Counted from the stretch's first letter, positions 11,690 through 26,389 are shown. The stretch: 30,000 nucleotides of DNA from Neocallimastix lanati (nom. inval.) (GCA_016946835.1 JACVTC010000141.1:117501-147500), one strand, 5' to 3'. The notes: a model not told the origin generated them from the letters alone. Translations and numbers: made by a program.

Positions 11690-12549
11690 GTTGTATTTAT
11701 TTAATTCAAAATAAATATTAATAAAGTATAATAATTTTTGATCGCTTCAATTATTAAATAATGTGAATATATTATCGTATTTTTTGTATTTTAATTAAGT
11801 TAAAATATAGATAAAAGGATTGTTTTGAAATAAAATATTATTGCTAATTTATTATTTATAAATGAATTACCGTATAAATAATTTTTGAATAATTTATATT
11901 AAATTAAATAATCAGTATAAAAAATAAAAAGTATAAATTTAAAATATCAAAAAAAAAAAAAAAAAAAAAAAAACATGGATCAAATGAGATTATAGAAAGT
12001 TTGAAATTGGATTAAAAATGAAAATTTTAGGAAGATGATAAGAAGAGGGGAATTTAACAAATTATTATAAGAAAAAAGAAAATAATATTTTTTTGATTGA
12101 AGAGTAGTAGAAGTAAAAATAAAGAGGTATTTAATAATTAACAAAAGTCGGAATGTACTGAAATATATATTATAGAGTTTTTAAAAGTGAATTATTGGGT
12201 TAGGTTATAACAAAATATAATTTTAATACTTTTTTTTTTAAAGAGATATAATATTTTGTTAAATATTTTATAAATTATTATGCTAACAAGTGATATTTGT
12301 TAAAACGTTAAATTTATATATTTGCATTTAAAAAATTAATAAGTTATAAATAAATATTGTTTCTGGATCAAAATTTGAATAATATATTTATATATATTTA
12401 TTTTTATTAATATTGTATAATAGAGTCGTAAATAATTAAATCATTAATAGTAATAATGTTTTTTTTTTTTTTTTTTGTAGTGGAGGTTATATAAAAAAAA
12501 GTACGCTATTTTATTATTAGACAGTTATAATTTATAAAAAAAAAATAGT
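11690..12549. other. Spacer between RPL9 and the first LINE remnant
   Basis: Holds the RPL9 3' flank, with AATAAA-like hexamers near 11710, and a poly(A) run of about 23 nt near 11950. A somewhat G-richer stretch at 11974-12140 translates to nothing recognisable in any frame. No gene is called. Confidence 0.4.
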
Positions 12550-12664
12550 AAATTTCGAATATCCTCAATTCAACTTAGGGTTTTCGTGGATTATACGTTT
12601 TACAATGTGGTTATAAATACACTACTTCTATTGTTATTAAATGCAATGGTCTTGGATCTTTTAG

Positions 12665-12724
12665 ATGGAATTCTTTAAATTTAATCTAAATTTCATCGAT
12701 GATCTCTATGTTTTGTTCGTTAAG

Positions 12725-12759
<35 letters not shown>

Positions 12760-13089
12760 TTCGTTAAGAAGATTAAAGTGTCTAATCCTCTTTCCTTCTA
12801 TGACTCTTTCTCTGATTTTGAAGATTATATTAATCATTATATATACTTGTTCCTTCTTGGTGGAACGTTAGCTTTAAATGAGCTACATTTCGATAGAGGG
12901 GAACATAGACAATTAAATGAACTACTTTTCAAAGGTTCATCTGAGTTACCTGTTCCAAAAATTGTGGGCTTGGTGGAATTCTTAACTAACGCAATACTTA
13001 TCATAAGTAGTTCATTTTGAGCTATTATTTGATAGATATTCCAAAATACCAAACTTAACCAAGAGCGTCGACGTCGTACAGATAAGGCA
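12665..13089 (+). pseudogene. C-terminal part of LINE ORF, frameshifted by a poly(A) insertion
   Basis: The reading frame beginning MEFFKFNLNF at 12665 continues exactly as KKIKVSNPLSFYD after 12758-12768 once the 33-A run and the repeated TGTTCGTTAAG are ignored. The insertion totals 44 nt and therefore shifts the frame. The downstream part includes FLLGGTLALNEL and VGLVEFLTNAI, then three in-frame stops, and ends in RRRRTDKA, shared with copy 2. No product is expected. Confidence 0.7.
12725..12757 (+). mobile_element. Poly(A)-only insertion flanked by an 11-bp direct repeat
   Basis: Thirty-three consecutive A residues lie between two copies of TGTTCGTTAAG, at 12714-12724 and 12758-12768. 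The interrupted ORF is collinear on both sides. The layout is what target-primed reverse transcription would leave if only the poly(A) tail of an RNA were copied. Replication slippage alone would not duplicate the adjacent unique 11-mer. Confidence 0.7.
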
Positions 13090-13411
13090 TAATGAAAAGT
13101 GAATCTCGCCTTAATAGTTCAATTAATGACGAATCCGGGAAGAGTTTAATGGATTTTAAAGATGTTATTTCTAGGTTTTATTATTTTTTTATTTATTAGG
13201 AAGGGAAAATTCCCGCATAGTACAACATGCCGAAATACATAATATTATTAGGCTTTTTTATTTTTTATTTTTTAACTTTTATTTTTATTTTTAATTTCCT
13301 ATGTACTTTTTATCTACATTTATTTTTTATAATAAAATTAATAAAATTAAGGAAGTGTATTCTCTTCCCTATCTAAAAAAAAAAAAAAAAAAAATTCCAA
13401 AAATTTCGAAT

Positions 13412-13734
13412 GAAATATTCTAAAGATACTGTAATTCTTTTTGAAAAATTATTTATAATTTCTTGGAGCAGTATCAACTCTGAAAATGCAGTAAAACAGG
13501 CTAGTAGAGCCAATGCCTCTGAACGAGAAGACCATGAGTTCTTTCTTTCAGATAGTTAATTCAAACCCTAATCCGGAATAAGTAATATGGAGGTGAGGTT
13601 CATTGCCTATGAACTTTATTCTGATTTAATTTATGCACTTTGTTTTGAATGTTACTTTTTATTTTACATTACTATACCAAATATTATTACGTTCTAATTG
13701 GACAAATAATATTTATTTATTTTATTAATTCTAT

Positions 13735-13769
<35 letters not shown>

Positions 13770-14529
13770 AAAAAATATTTATGTTATTAATAAATGAATA
13801 AATAAATATATAAAGATCTCAATTATTACTTAAAAAATTTTTATAATTTTTAAATATAAAGTAATAATGTAAACACTGTTGTCACAGATATGAATAATAA
13901 TATGGAATCAAGTATTGATTCTGATAATAGTAATGAAGTGTATACTATTAATAATAATTATTATAACAATAATAATAGTGTTATTAATCAAAGTAATAGT
14001 ATTGTAATTATATTTAGCATATATTCAAAACAAAATAATATTTTAACAATATTGAAAGTGTTGATGATAAATTATAATAAATGTAAATTATATAATATAC
14101 ATATATATGCGCTAAAATATAGTAAATAAAATTAAGCACATTATGTTTTATTATAAATAAAATTTATATAAAATAAATGTTTATATATGTAATAATTATT
14201 ATTTAGAAAGTGGATTCTTCTTTACTAAATAAAATATAAATTATAAAATATTAAATCTGAGCTTCATATTTCATTAATATATAAATTAATTTTACTTTAT
14301 TATATATATATTATTTTTATTTTATTACGTATTATGAATAATAAATATATATATTTTAGTATTTAGTCAATATATAATAATACACATATTTAGGAAAATT
14401 TATAAAATTTTCAATTTTTTTTTAAAAAAAAAAATCATGTGTTAATGTGTTAAGGAATATATTTATATATATATATATTTTTTTTTCCGGAAAATTTTTA
14501 GTTTAATTAGAATTTTTAAAAATTTTAAT

Positions 14530-14563
<34 letters not shown>

Positions 14564-15449
14564 AAATATTAAATACAAATTTTAAAAAATGTTAATATTA
14601 TATATATATAATATAATAATATAATATGTTTAATAATAATTTTTTTTTATATAATAAAATAATAAAATAATAGTAATAATAATAAAAAAATGATTAAAAG
14701 CTATTAATAATTTGAAAGAAAAAAGAAATATATAATAAATAATAATAATTTTTATCAAAAAAAAAAAAAAAAAAAAATTAATTTGATAAATTAGCAATTT
14801 TTTTTTTTTTTTTTTTGAAAATTTTTAGTCTAATAATTATTTAATCATATTTGAATAATTAATTTATAATTTTTTTTTGTTTTTTTATTATTATTAATTT
14901 TTTTTTTTGTTTTCAAAAAAAATATTTTTAAAACTAATATAATTAATAAGTATTATTAACACACACATATAATATTATTACTATTACTATTATTATTTTT
15001 TTTAAAAAAATTAATGAAATAAATAATAAAATAATAGTATTAAATGAATAAAAGTTATAATTTGATAGAAACATTTAATAAATAAAATTTATTATAATAA
15101 CATATAATTTGATATAAGGTCTCCATTAATTATTTAATAAATTAATTTTTTTTTTTTTTTTTTTTTTTGATTATGAATATGATATTACAACAACAACAAA
15201 TTATTATCTTTAAATTATATTGAAATAGTATTTTTTTCTTTTTTTTGTTTGTTTAATTTATATATATATATATTATATAATATTTACATTAGCATTAATA
15301 TAGTATTGAGTTTTAAAAAATAAATAAATAAAAATATTTTATAAATTTATTTACTACTTTAATTATTTTCTTTAATTCAAAAACTTATTTGTAATATAAT
15401 GTTATAAATTATATGAATCAATATCGAATATTTAATTGTTGCGAATTAT
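13412..15449. other. Repeat-rich spacer with a possible ORF relic, downstream of TAF12
   Basis: The first 270 bases (about 13412-13680) are less AT-biased. One frame reads KQASRANASEREDHEFF before stops, probably an old transposable-element or gene fragment. The rest is homopolymers (31 T at 14531-14561), AT runs and short ATT repeats. A 79-codon Asn-rich ORF at 13890-14129 starts just after a CAG and might be an exon, but it has no recognisable similarity and I do not call it a gene. Confidence 0.35.
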
Positions 15450-16066
15450 TTAAATATTTGGAGTTTCGTTTGGAGTTCCATTTTCACTCACAGCTTGCTT
15501 TTCTTTTTCTATTTTTTCCATTTCCTTTTGTTTTCTTTGCTCTTCTTGTAAATGCATTTCTTTTAATAAATTCCTATCACGCATATCTTTACGGACATAA
15601 TTAACCTTTTGTTGAAATACATTTGAAATATTTGATTTTTTCATATTAAGTTTTTGAATATCTACACCAGGTAATTTCATATTCCAAATTCGTTCTTTAT
15701 ATATCATTTTATTATTGATAATAATAATAAAACCAATATTCACATCATCAACAATAACAACAACAATAACAATAATAACAATTATAATAAATTATTATAC
15801 AAAAAAATTTTTTTTAGTATATAATTATTATATTTTGTAATATATATATATATATATAATTATTACCTAAAGATATTTGTACATCTTTGGCTTCTATTTT
15901 TGTAGAGTTACGATGCTTTGCCATTTTTGATGCGAATATTGTCATTTGATCAATTAAATCATCAGCAATATCAAATAATAACTATATTTAATTTATCAAA
16001 TTTGAATAATATCGATTTTATATATATATATATATATATATAATACATCAATTATTTAATTTATAA

Positions 16067-16117
<51 letters not shown>

Positions 16118-16484
16118 ATAATAAATATTTTTACCTGTTCAGTATAACCACTTAACTTTTCATTAGGTGTTATTTCATTAACTAATTGTTTAATATTTCT
16201 TTTTTTCGTTGATACATTTGAATTAAAAACCATATCATGGAATTTTTCTTCTCTTTTTCTTTTTTCCAGTAATTTACCACTAATTTTTAATGGAGGTCCT
16301 CTGATACAGTTTGTAGATGATATTTCTGTAAATACTTTAGTAGATTGGAACGGTGATTTAGGAAGAATAATATTTGTAAAAGCTCCATGTTGTTTTAATG
16401 ATTCTAAAACTAAATATTTTATTTTTACGAATTCAAATAATAAAGAAATATGATTGTTATATAATTTAAATAGATAAATAAATA

Positions 16485-16523
<39 letters not shown>

Positions 16524-18924
16524 ACAAACAAACAAATAAATATATATATACATATATAAATAAAAACCATTGATTAATTAATAATCTAAAAACATATATA
16601 GAATTTATATAGATTTATTTACCTTTTAAACCATTATTGCTCATTAACATTGGATTTTTGTTGTTTATATATAAAGTGTTATTATTATTAGTGTTATTAT
16701 TATTGAATGGAAGTGTTTTATTTTGATTAATATTTATATTCCCATTCACCAAAGCCTGTGATTTATCAGCATTGGATGGTGATAAATTATTAATGGACGA
16801 TGTACTACTCGATCGTGTCGGATTCATTTTTGGAGAAAAATATTTATTTGGTGTTGTAATACTCTCATTTTTATTATCTTGTGATGATATATTACCATTA
16901 ACATGTGGTTTTTCTATTGGCGAAAATGATTTATTGGATAATAATTTTCCATTGACATTAGGAGTTTCTTTTTTAATATTATTTACTATTGCATTTTTTG
17001 TTATATCTACTGAATTAACTAACGGAATTGATTGGGTTATTGGTATTGTGGTATTATTAATTATCTTTTTATTGGTAGTGCTGATTATAGGACTTGCAAC
17101 GTTTTTATTTTTAAGTGCTGGAGATTGTACTATAGGTGGTGTCTTTTTATTGTCAATTGTAGTTTTAGAAGGCATATTAGCTGGAATTTTACTTGATACT
17201 TGTGGAGAAGATTTTATTGCTTTTAAATTAGTCACAGGAGAAACAACTGCTGTTGTTGTAGCTTTATTTAATGGGGAGAAAGACTTTGATAAGTTTGCTT
17301 TCGGTGTATTTATTTTGGCAGATAATGATGGTGAAGGAACTACATTAATTGTAGATTTTGCTAAATATGAATTATTAATTGCATCTTTATCAACTGCATC
17401 TTTATTTATTGTATTAGAAGGTGTTGTTACTATTTCTTTTTTAACTTTAGATATTGGTGATAATTGCTTTTGCTGGGTTTTTAATATTTCGGCTTGTTTT
17501 TGAATTGGAGACATCACTTTTGCAGTTGTAGCAGTTACTACTGAATTTAAAGGTGTTGCTGTTCCAGTAACTGATTTATTATTTAAATTATTTAAATTTG
17601 ATACACTATTATTTGTACTAGTTGAATTTTTTGTACTTGTTGTAGGTGTTTTTATTTTTTCTTGTTTAGATGAATTCTCGATAGTCGTTTTAGGTGAAAA
17701 ATTTGGGGTTGATGAGGGATTTAAATTATTTATTTGACTCATATTAACTGTAACATTTGCTTTGCTTAAAGCTTCAGTTGATACTGATTTAATTGTACTT
17801 GTTGAAATAGTTGGTGTTCCTGCTTTTGGTTCAACTTTAGGTTGGGCTAATTGCATAGATAATTTCGATGTTGCCTGTAAATTGGTTGCTTGTAAATTCG
17901 TTGTTGCAGTTGCTAATGTTGAAGTGGGTACTACTGAAGTACTTGTGACAGAAGTAGGAAGTGAAATATTTGATATATTGTTTGCACCCAATATTCCAGG
18001 ATGAGTTTGCTGTTGCTGAAGATCTATTTGTCCATTTTGGAATAACCCTAATTTCTGCATTTGTTGTTTTTGTAGTCTCATTTGTTGCTGTTTTAATAAT
18101 GTTTGATTAATCATTGGATTATTTGTCATATTAGATAAAATTTGAACTTGTTGTGGTGTTAATTGTTGGAGTGACTGTTGCGAAATAACATTAGGTTTAG
18201 ATGTAGATGCCAAACTTTGTTGATAAAGATTTGAAAGTTGTTGTTTTTGAAATTGTTGCTGTTGCTGTTTTTGGAGTTGCTGTATTTGGAATTGTTGTAG
18301 TCGCTGTTGCTTTATTTGTTCTATTAATTGAGCTTGATTAACATCTGTAGGATTAATTTGAAGTTGTGGTTGCTTATCCTTTTGATTTTGCTGTTGTTTC
18401 ATTATACGAATTTTTGCGATAAGCTCTTCAAGACCTTTTCTTCTGTTGAAAAGAGCTTGTTTCTGCATCTCTGATATATTCGGTTGTTGTAGTTCAGCTG
18501 TTACTTTGTTCAGTTCATTTATAATACTTATCACCATATTTTCTTGACGTTGTTGTTGTATTTTTTGTTGCTGAAGTATTTGCTGGGCTTGTAAATTTTG
18601 TAGTTGATTTTGCTTCGCCAAGAAATTTTGTTTCGTTATATATTGTTGTTGTTGTTGGGCTACAGCAGCAGCATTTATTTGTTGTTGTTTTTGTTGCATT
18701 AATTGAAGAGCTGCGACAGAATTTGGTGTTGCAACTCTATTCATCTGTTTTGCTTGTGCTTGAACTGTCAAATTTTGGGGAAGATATGGAATTGGCATTT
18801 GATTCTGATTTTGATTTTGTGCAACAGCTGCAGCAACACGTGCTTGTTGTCTTTGGAATAATAATCGCTGTTGAAGTGAAATTGGTAAATTTGATAAATC
18901 AGATTGCTTATTTGGTTGAGACAT
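15450..18924 (-). CDS. TAF12: TFIID/SAGA histone-fold subunit TAF12 with long Gln-rich N-terminus
   Basis: TAF12 pairs with TAF4 (or its SAGA counterpart) through an H2B-like histone fold in general transcription initiation. Four exons on the minus strand: 18924-16623, 16403-16135, 15981-15867 and 15694-15450. The GT-AG introns have phases 1, 0 and 1, and the product is 976 aa. Residues 1 to about 330 are Gln-rich (many short Q runs, IQQQ/LQKQ). Residues about 330-767 are low-complexity Thr/Ser/Asn/Pro/Lys. The histone fold lies at about 836-910, spanning three exons, with LVNEITPNEKL, FDIADDLIDQM, AKHRNSTKIEAKDVQ and WNMKLPGV, closely following the family pattern. A charged helical tail (EEQRKQKEMEKIEKEK) ends the protein. 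Yeast TAF12 is also long and Gln-rich, while animal versions are about 160 aa. Intron 2 contains a 44-T tract on the plus strand (16070-16113). Confidence 0.93.
16470..16535 (-). repeat. Tetranucleotide AAAT repeat in TAF12 intron 1
   Basis: Roughly fifteen units of AAAT on the plus strand, with a few CAAA variants, lie inside the first TAF12 intron. Confidence 0.85.
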
Positions 18925-20077
18925 TTTTTCTTCTTTATTTATTTTAAATAATCTTTATGTAATAAATATATAAGAATTATCTACAAGTTTTATACTTGTA
19001 TTTCATTTAATTTTATTATTTTTAATCTATTATAGTAATTAATAGTAATAAAAAAAAAAAAAAACCAAAAAAATAATTAGTTACTTATTTTGAAATTTTA
19101 ATAATTAGATTTTTTTTTGAATTTAAATTAGAAAATTTATATTTATGAGATAAAAATATTATAAATGTTTACTGTATTCATTCTATTTTAAATTAATAAA
19201 TACATTTTATCCTTAATACATATAATATTATTTATATAATAACTTCATAATTAACTATTATTAACTTTATATAAATATGTAAAAGAAATTCCATTAATAA
19301 TTAATACTTTCTTCTTATAAATATATTTATTTAATTACATTTAAAAATATCCCATTTATTGTTATTATAAGTATTATTTTAATGAATTATTTTTTGAAAA
19401 TAAGGATATACTTTTATATTTTAGGATTATTTCAAAAAAAAAAAAAAAAAAAAATTTAAATTAAAATATACATATTATTAAATATTAATTATCATCAAAA
19501 TTTAATTGATGAAAATTAAAAATAAAAAAAAGTGATTATATTATTATAACTGTTGTTATACTCTTTCTTTTACTTTTACTATTACTACTACTATATTATT
19601 ATTATTAATGCCATTATTTTTGTTTATTTATTTTTATTTTAAAAAAAATTGTAAAATTCATAATAAAAATAATTTTTCTTACATAAAATTATATATTATT
19701 AATAAAGCTAAATATTATATCATTCAGATGAATATTATTAAAATTATAATAAATATGCTCTTATAAATATAATTTTTTTTTTTTAAGGTATAATTTAAAT
19801 GAATTCAATAATATTATTTTTATATAAAAATTAATTATTTAAAAAAAAGAAATATAACATATGCGAAAAGTATTTTATAGTTGAAAAAAAAAAGGAAATA
19901 AATAAAATTTTTTTTAAAAAATTAAAAATTATGAATAAAAAGTTATTTTGTTTTTATAATACTTTATAAATAAATAAATAAATAAATAAATAACTAAATA
20001 AATAAATGAATAAATGAATAAAAAATAAATAAATAACTAAATAACTAAATAACTAAATAAATAAATGAATAAATTCA

Positions 20078-20143
<66 letters not shown>

Positions 20144-20225
20144 TTTAATTTTATTTATAATATTATTTTATTAATGATATTTATTTACAAGTATATTATT
20201 AAAAACTTTAAAAGATACACATTAA
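18925..20225. other. Intergenic region between TAF12 (5' side) and XRCC3 (3' side)
   Basis: Contains the TAF12 promoter side (18925 onward) and AT-rich sequence without ORFs. Poly(A) runs lie near 19050 and 19435-19454, and a large microsatellite occupies the right end. I see no RNA gene. Confidence 0.45.
19966..20142. repeat. Compound microsatellite (AAAT)n then (AAT)n
   Basis: About 140 nt of AAAT units, with variants such as AACT and AATG, is followed by about 38 nt of AAT. It lies about 80 bases downstream of the XRCC3 stop codon. Confidence 0.9.
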
Positions 20226-21392
20226 TTAATATTTCAGTCCTTTAATTCCATCATCTCTTATAATAAATTTACATTTAGAATACGGTATATAAGACGATTG
20301 GGATACTGTCAATATTCTTTCAATTTCTGGTTGTGTTTTATGTACTTCATATATATTATTGTCAATATAATTTACAGTATTTCTGGATAGTTCAATTCTT
20401 AAATTGATGCAATTTGACCAAGTTAATCCTAATGATGGAACTTTTTCATTTGATAACTTTAATAAATTATCATTAATATTATCTGAAACTTGATTTATAC
20501 AAATTACAATCAAATTTTTTTTGTCACTAATTTCTTTTAGTCGACTGGCAATTTCTATTAATGTTTTTGCTCTTTCTTGAAAAGATAAAGTATTATTTTC
20601 ACCTCTAAAATTAAAAGCAATTGAATCTATAATTATTAATCTAATATTTGGTAATTTCTCCAGTATATTAGGAAGATAATAATAGAGATAATGTTGTTGC
20701 ATTTCTAAATCTATTAAAGTTTCAACATAAATGTGTTGACAAGGATCATAATCAAAATATTGTCCATATTTAAGCATAAAAAAATATTTTAATGTCTCCA
20801 AACGATTACTATAAAAAGATTCGGTAGTTAGATATAGAGCATCTGTTATATTAAAAAATAATTAATTTAGTAAATAAAATTAATTGTATATATATATATA
20901 ATTAGCGAACCTCCTTTTAAACCTCCTAGTTGCTTGGGTAGTTGAACCATCAAACATAGTTGTAAGGCTAATTGCGATTTTCCAACTGCGCTTTCTCCTA
21001 CTATTTCTATAATTCCACTTTTAGTTGGTAAACCTCCTTGAAGTGTTTTATTTAAAATTTTATCACCTAAAGCTAATTTTTCAACATATTTTTCTTGGAA
21101 TAATTCTATTGCTGATTTTGGTTTTGTCGGATATATTATGTTTGAAATTAATGTTAATAATGAACGTATTTCTTCCGTCTTTAATTTAGTTTTTGTCTTT
21201 ATTTTATTTTCAGAATCTAATAATAAATCAGTACATGTTTCATAATTTGCTGTTATTCATTAAAAATAGTAAATAAAATGTTCGAAAATTTTAATAAATT
21301 TATAATTTTTTAATTTATTTTTTTATACCATTTTTTAAAGAATGAAGTATTTTTGAATTTATTGGAAGATTTTCTAAGTATATAAATTTCAT
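20226..21392 (-). CDS. XRCC3: RAD51 paralogue XRCC3/RAD57
   Basis: RecA-fold ATPase that assists RAD51 filament function in homologous recombination. Exons on the minus strand: 21392-21329, 21249-20911 and 20842-20226, joined in phases 1 and 1 to 339 aa (human XRCC3 is 346). An N-terminal helical region precedes GGLPTKSGIIEIVGESAVGKS, whose Walker A motif GESAVGKS is at 106-113. SQLALQLCLMVQLPKQLGG matches the XRCC3 subfamily closely. DALYLTTES (135-143) resembles the family YICTE motif. Walker B LIIID is at 203-207, followed by SIAFNFRGE. Downstream LIVICINQV and LGLTWSNCINLRIELSR are also typical. The second intron uses an unusual GTTCGC donor; the conserved spacing of GGLxxxALY supports that choice over a nearby GTTTAA. 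It is transcribed divergently from ABCE1. Confidence 0.92.
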
Positions 21393-24576
<3,184 letters not shown>

Positions 24577-25471
24577 ATTTTGATATATTAATTTAATAGA
24601 ATATATATATTATTTTTTTTTTTTTTTTTTTTTTTTTAATGTAAAATTTTAAAATTTGGAATTAATTTATTTAAATTTTTACTTTATAATAACTCTTTTC
24701 TTTTTCTTTTTTTTTTTTTTTTTTGTCTTATTTAAAATCAATATATATATTTATACTTAATAGTAGTTATATAAATATAATTATTACGGGTATAAGGTTA
24801 AAAAAAAAAAAAAAAAAGAAAAGAAAAGAAGAAAATAAGTATATATATATTATGAAATCATAAATTCTTAAAAAAAAAAAAAATTGTAATTTTCTAATAT
24901 AAAAAGTAAATTATTATATAAATTTAAAAAATAATAAAAAATGAAAGATGAAATAAATATTTATTTTTAAATAGTGTATAATGAAAGTGACATAAGAAAT
25001 ATTTATATAAATATATAAATATGTTATTTAATGTTACAATTATAATGCATTTTTTTTTTTTTTTTTCTTTATTTTTTTTTTTTGGATTGAATGAAATAAT
25101 TGTAGGTCTAAAATTTGATATGAAAATTTTTTTTAGTATTAAAAATTATATAAAATAAATACACAACATGTGATCATTGTGAAGTGAAAGAAATATCATA
25201 TTTTACTATATACATTAAATTATTAAATTTTATTGTGTATTAAAATTGACATTCATTTTGTTGGGTAAATGATTTATTATTTTTCTTTCATTTAATGAAA
25301 GAAAAATAATAAATCAAGAAAAATCGTTTAAATAGATTAATTATGCTATTGCATAGGCAAAGTACTTTTTTTTATTTTAATATAATATGAATTTCAATGT
25401 TAATGGCCTTAAGTTCTTCAGATGAGAAATATACTTCCTTTAGCATTGGCAATTGGTATTATTTGTTTGTT
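24577..25471. other. ABCE1 3' flank and spacer
   Basis: Poly(T) runs at about 24613-24637 and 24708-24724 and poly(A) runs lie downstream of ABCE1. A long palindrome sits at 25270-25316. From about 25390 the sequence is less AT-biased, and one frame reads SSDEKYTSFSIGNWYYLF, probably the old sequence into which LINE copy 2 inserted. No host gene is called. Confidence 0.4.
25270..25316. repeat. 47-bp near-perfect palindrome
   Basis: Two 23-nt arms (25270-25292 and 25294-25316) are exact reverse complements separated by a single T at 25293. The left arm starts TGATTTATTATTTTTC and the right arm ends GAAAAATAATAAATCA. It could extrude as a cruciform or form an RNA hairpin. Confidence 0.95.
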
Positions 25472-25487
25472 TTTATCATTATGGATA
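25472..25487 (+). repeat. Left target site duplication of LINE copy 2
   Basis: TTTATCATTATGGATA, repeated exactly at 25890-25905 directly after the poly(A) tail of the element. Confidence 0.9.
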
Positions 25488-25889
25488 GGCATTGCAAAAT
25501 ACCAAACTTATCCAAGAGCGTCGACGTCGTACTGATAAGGCATAATGATAATACAGGATCGTCATCTATTGCTACGAAGGATGAATCTCTCCCTAGTAGT
25601 TCAATAAATGATGAGTCCGGGGAGAGTTTAGTGGACACCACACTATCTATTTTAAAGATGTTACTTCTAGGTTTTATTTCTTTTTTATTTGATAGGAAGG
25701 GAAAAATTCCCGCATAGTACAACTTGCCGAAATACATAGTATTTTCGAGCTTTTTTATTTTTTTATTTTTTAATTTTTTATTTTTAATTTCAAATGTACT
25801 TTTCACCTACATGTATTTTTTAAAATAAAATTTAATAAAGTTTTGGAAGTGTATTCTCTTCCCTGTCTAAAAAAAAAAAAAAAAAAAAA
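25488..25889 (+). mobile_element. LINE-like retroelement 3' end, copy 2 (5'-truncated, 402 bp)
   Basis: Bounded by a perfect 16-bp duplication, 5'-truncated and ending in 21 A (25869-25889), this has the classic structure of a target-primed insertion. It begins within the last codons of the element ORF (ALQNTKL, then QERRRRTDKA and TAA TGA), followed by a UTR of about 330 bp. It closely matches copy 1 in the same orientation but retains about 50 bp in the 25550-25650 region that copy 1 lacks. Its cleaner boundaries suggest it is younger than copy 1. It is non-autonomous. Confidence 0.88.
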
Positions 25890-25905
25890 TTTATCATTAT
25901 GGATA
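25890..25905 (+). repeat. Right target site duplication of LINE copy 2
   Basis: TTTATCATTATGGATA, identical to 25472-25487. Flanking sequence before and after the insertion reads continuously as FIIMDIALVRMYLIF in one frame. Confidence 0.9.
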
Positions 25906-26389
25906 TAGCCCTAGTAAGGATGTATTTGATCTTTCCTTTATAATTAGTTGGAAATTTCGCTTACTTGGGGAATTAATTCTCAACGTAAAATTGATTCCTT
26001 AATACGAGGAAATAGTTCATTGGCATTGAAATATTTTAAATTTAAAATTATATTATATATATATTTTTTCTTTATTTGTAGTTATTGTCAGGAAAGTATT
26101 GTATATTTTAAGTTTTATTTATTTTTCATTTTTTTCCTTATCTTTATCTTTTTTTCGAGTGTCTCTTTTTTACTTTATTATTTATTATTTAAATCATGTA
26201 TCCTTTTATTCTTCTTCCTTTTGTTTTACATAAATATATTATATTCATATAGGTTTTTCTTTATTTAATGTTTCTTCTTTTATTTCCTTTTTATTTATGA
26301 TTTTATTAAATTATACATTTAATTATTTTATCTTGTTCTTATTTTATTATTAAAGTATATACTAATTATTTATTACATTTTCATGAATT
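25906..26389. other. Relic sequence between LINE copy 2 and the EN/RT pseudogene
   Basis: Pyrimidine-rich on the plus strand (TTTCTT, TTTTCCTT), with short ORF fragments such as LTWGINSQRKID near 25950-26000. This is probably degraded transposable-element DNA. I recognise no intact gene. Confidence 0.35.

Larger units (their letters stand above)
12561..13400 (+). mobile_element. LINE-like retroelement 3' end, copy 1 (decayed)
   Basis: A 5'-truncated non-LTR-type element. It carries a broken ORF whose frame runs from about 12665 to 13089, through stops near 13018, 13030 and 13033, and ends in QERRRRTDKA followed by TAA. A 3' UTR-like stretch follows, ending in GTGTATTCTCTTCCCT and a poly(A) run (about 13374-13394). 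The last 350 bases closely match 25490-25889, including AAGAGCGTCGACGTCGTAC, a CCGGG/GAGAGTTTA block and TTCCCGCATAGTACAAC. An 11-bp direct repeat AAATTTCGAAT at 12550-12560 and 13401-13411 may be its target site duplication, although TTCCA separates the right copy from the A tail. GC content is clearly above the flanks. I infer that the ORF is the C-terminal end of a reverse transcriptase polyprotein. Confidence 0.75.

Noticed and set aside
13470-13575. tRNA-like B-box TTCAAACCCTAATCC
   Set aside because: No A box or acceptor stem can be paired around it; it lies in a probable ORF relic.
13890-14129. 79-codon Asn-rich ORF, possible exon
   Set aside because: A CAG precedes it, but there is no recognisable domain, no convincing partner exon, and the composition is expected from AAT-rich DNA.
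16772-17503. 243-codon plus-strand ORF
   Set aside because: Antisense to the TAF12 low-complexity exon; the hydrophobic composition arises from reverse-reading Asn/Thr/Lys codons.
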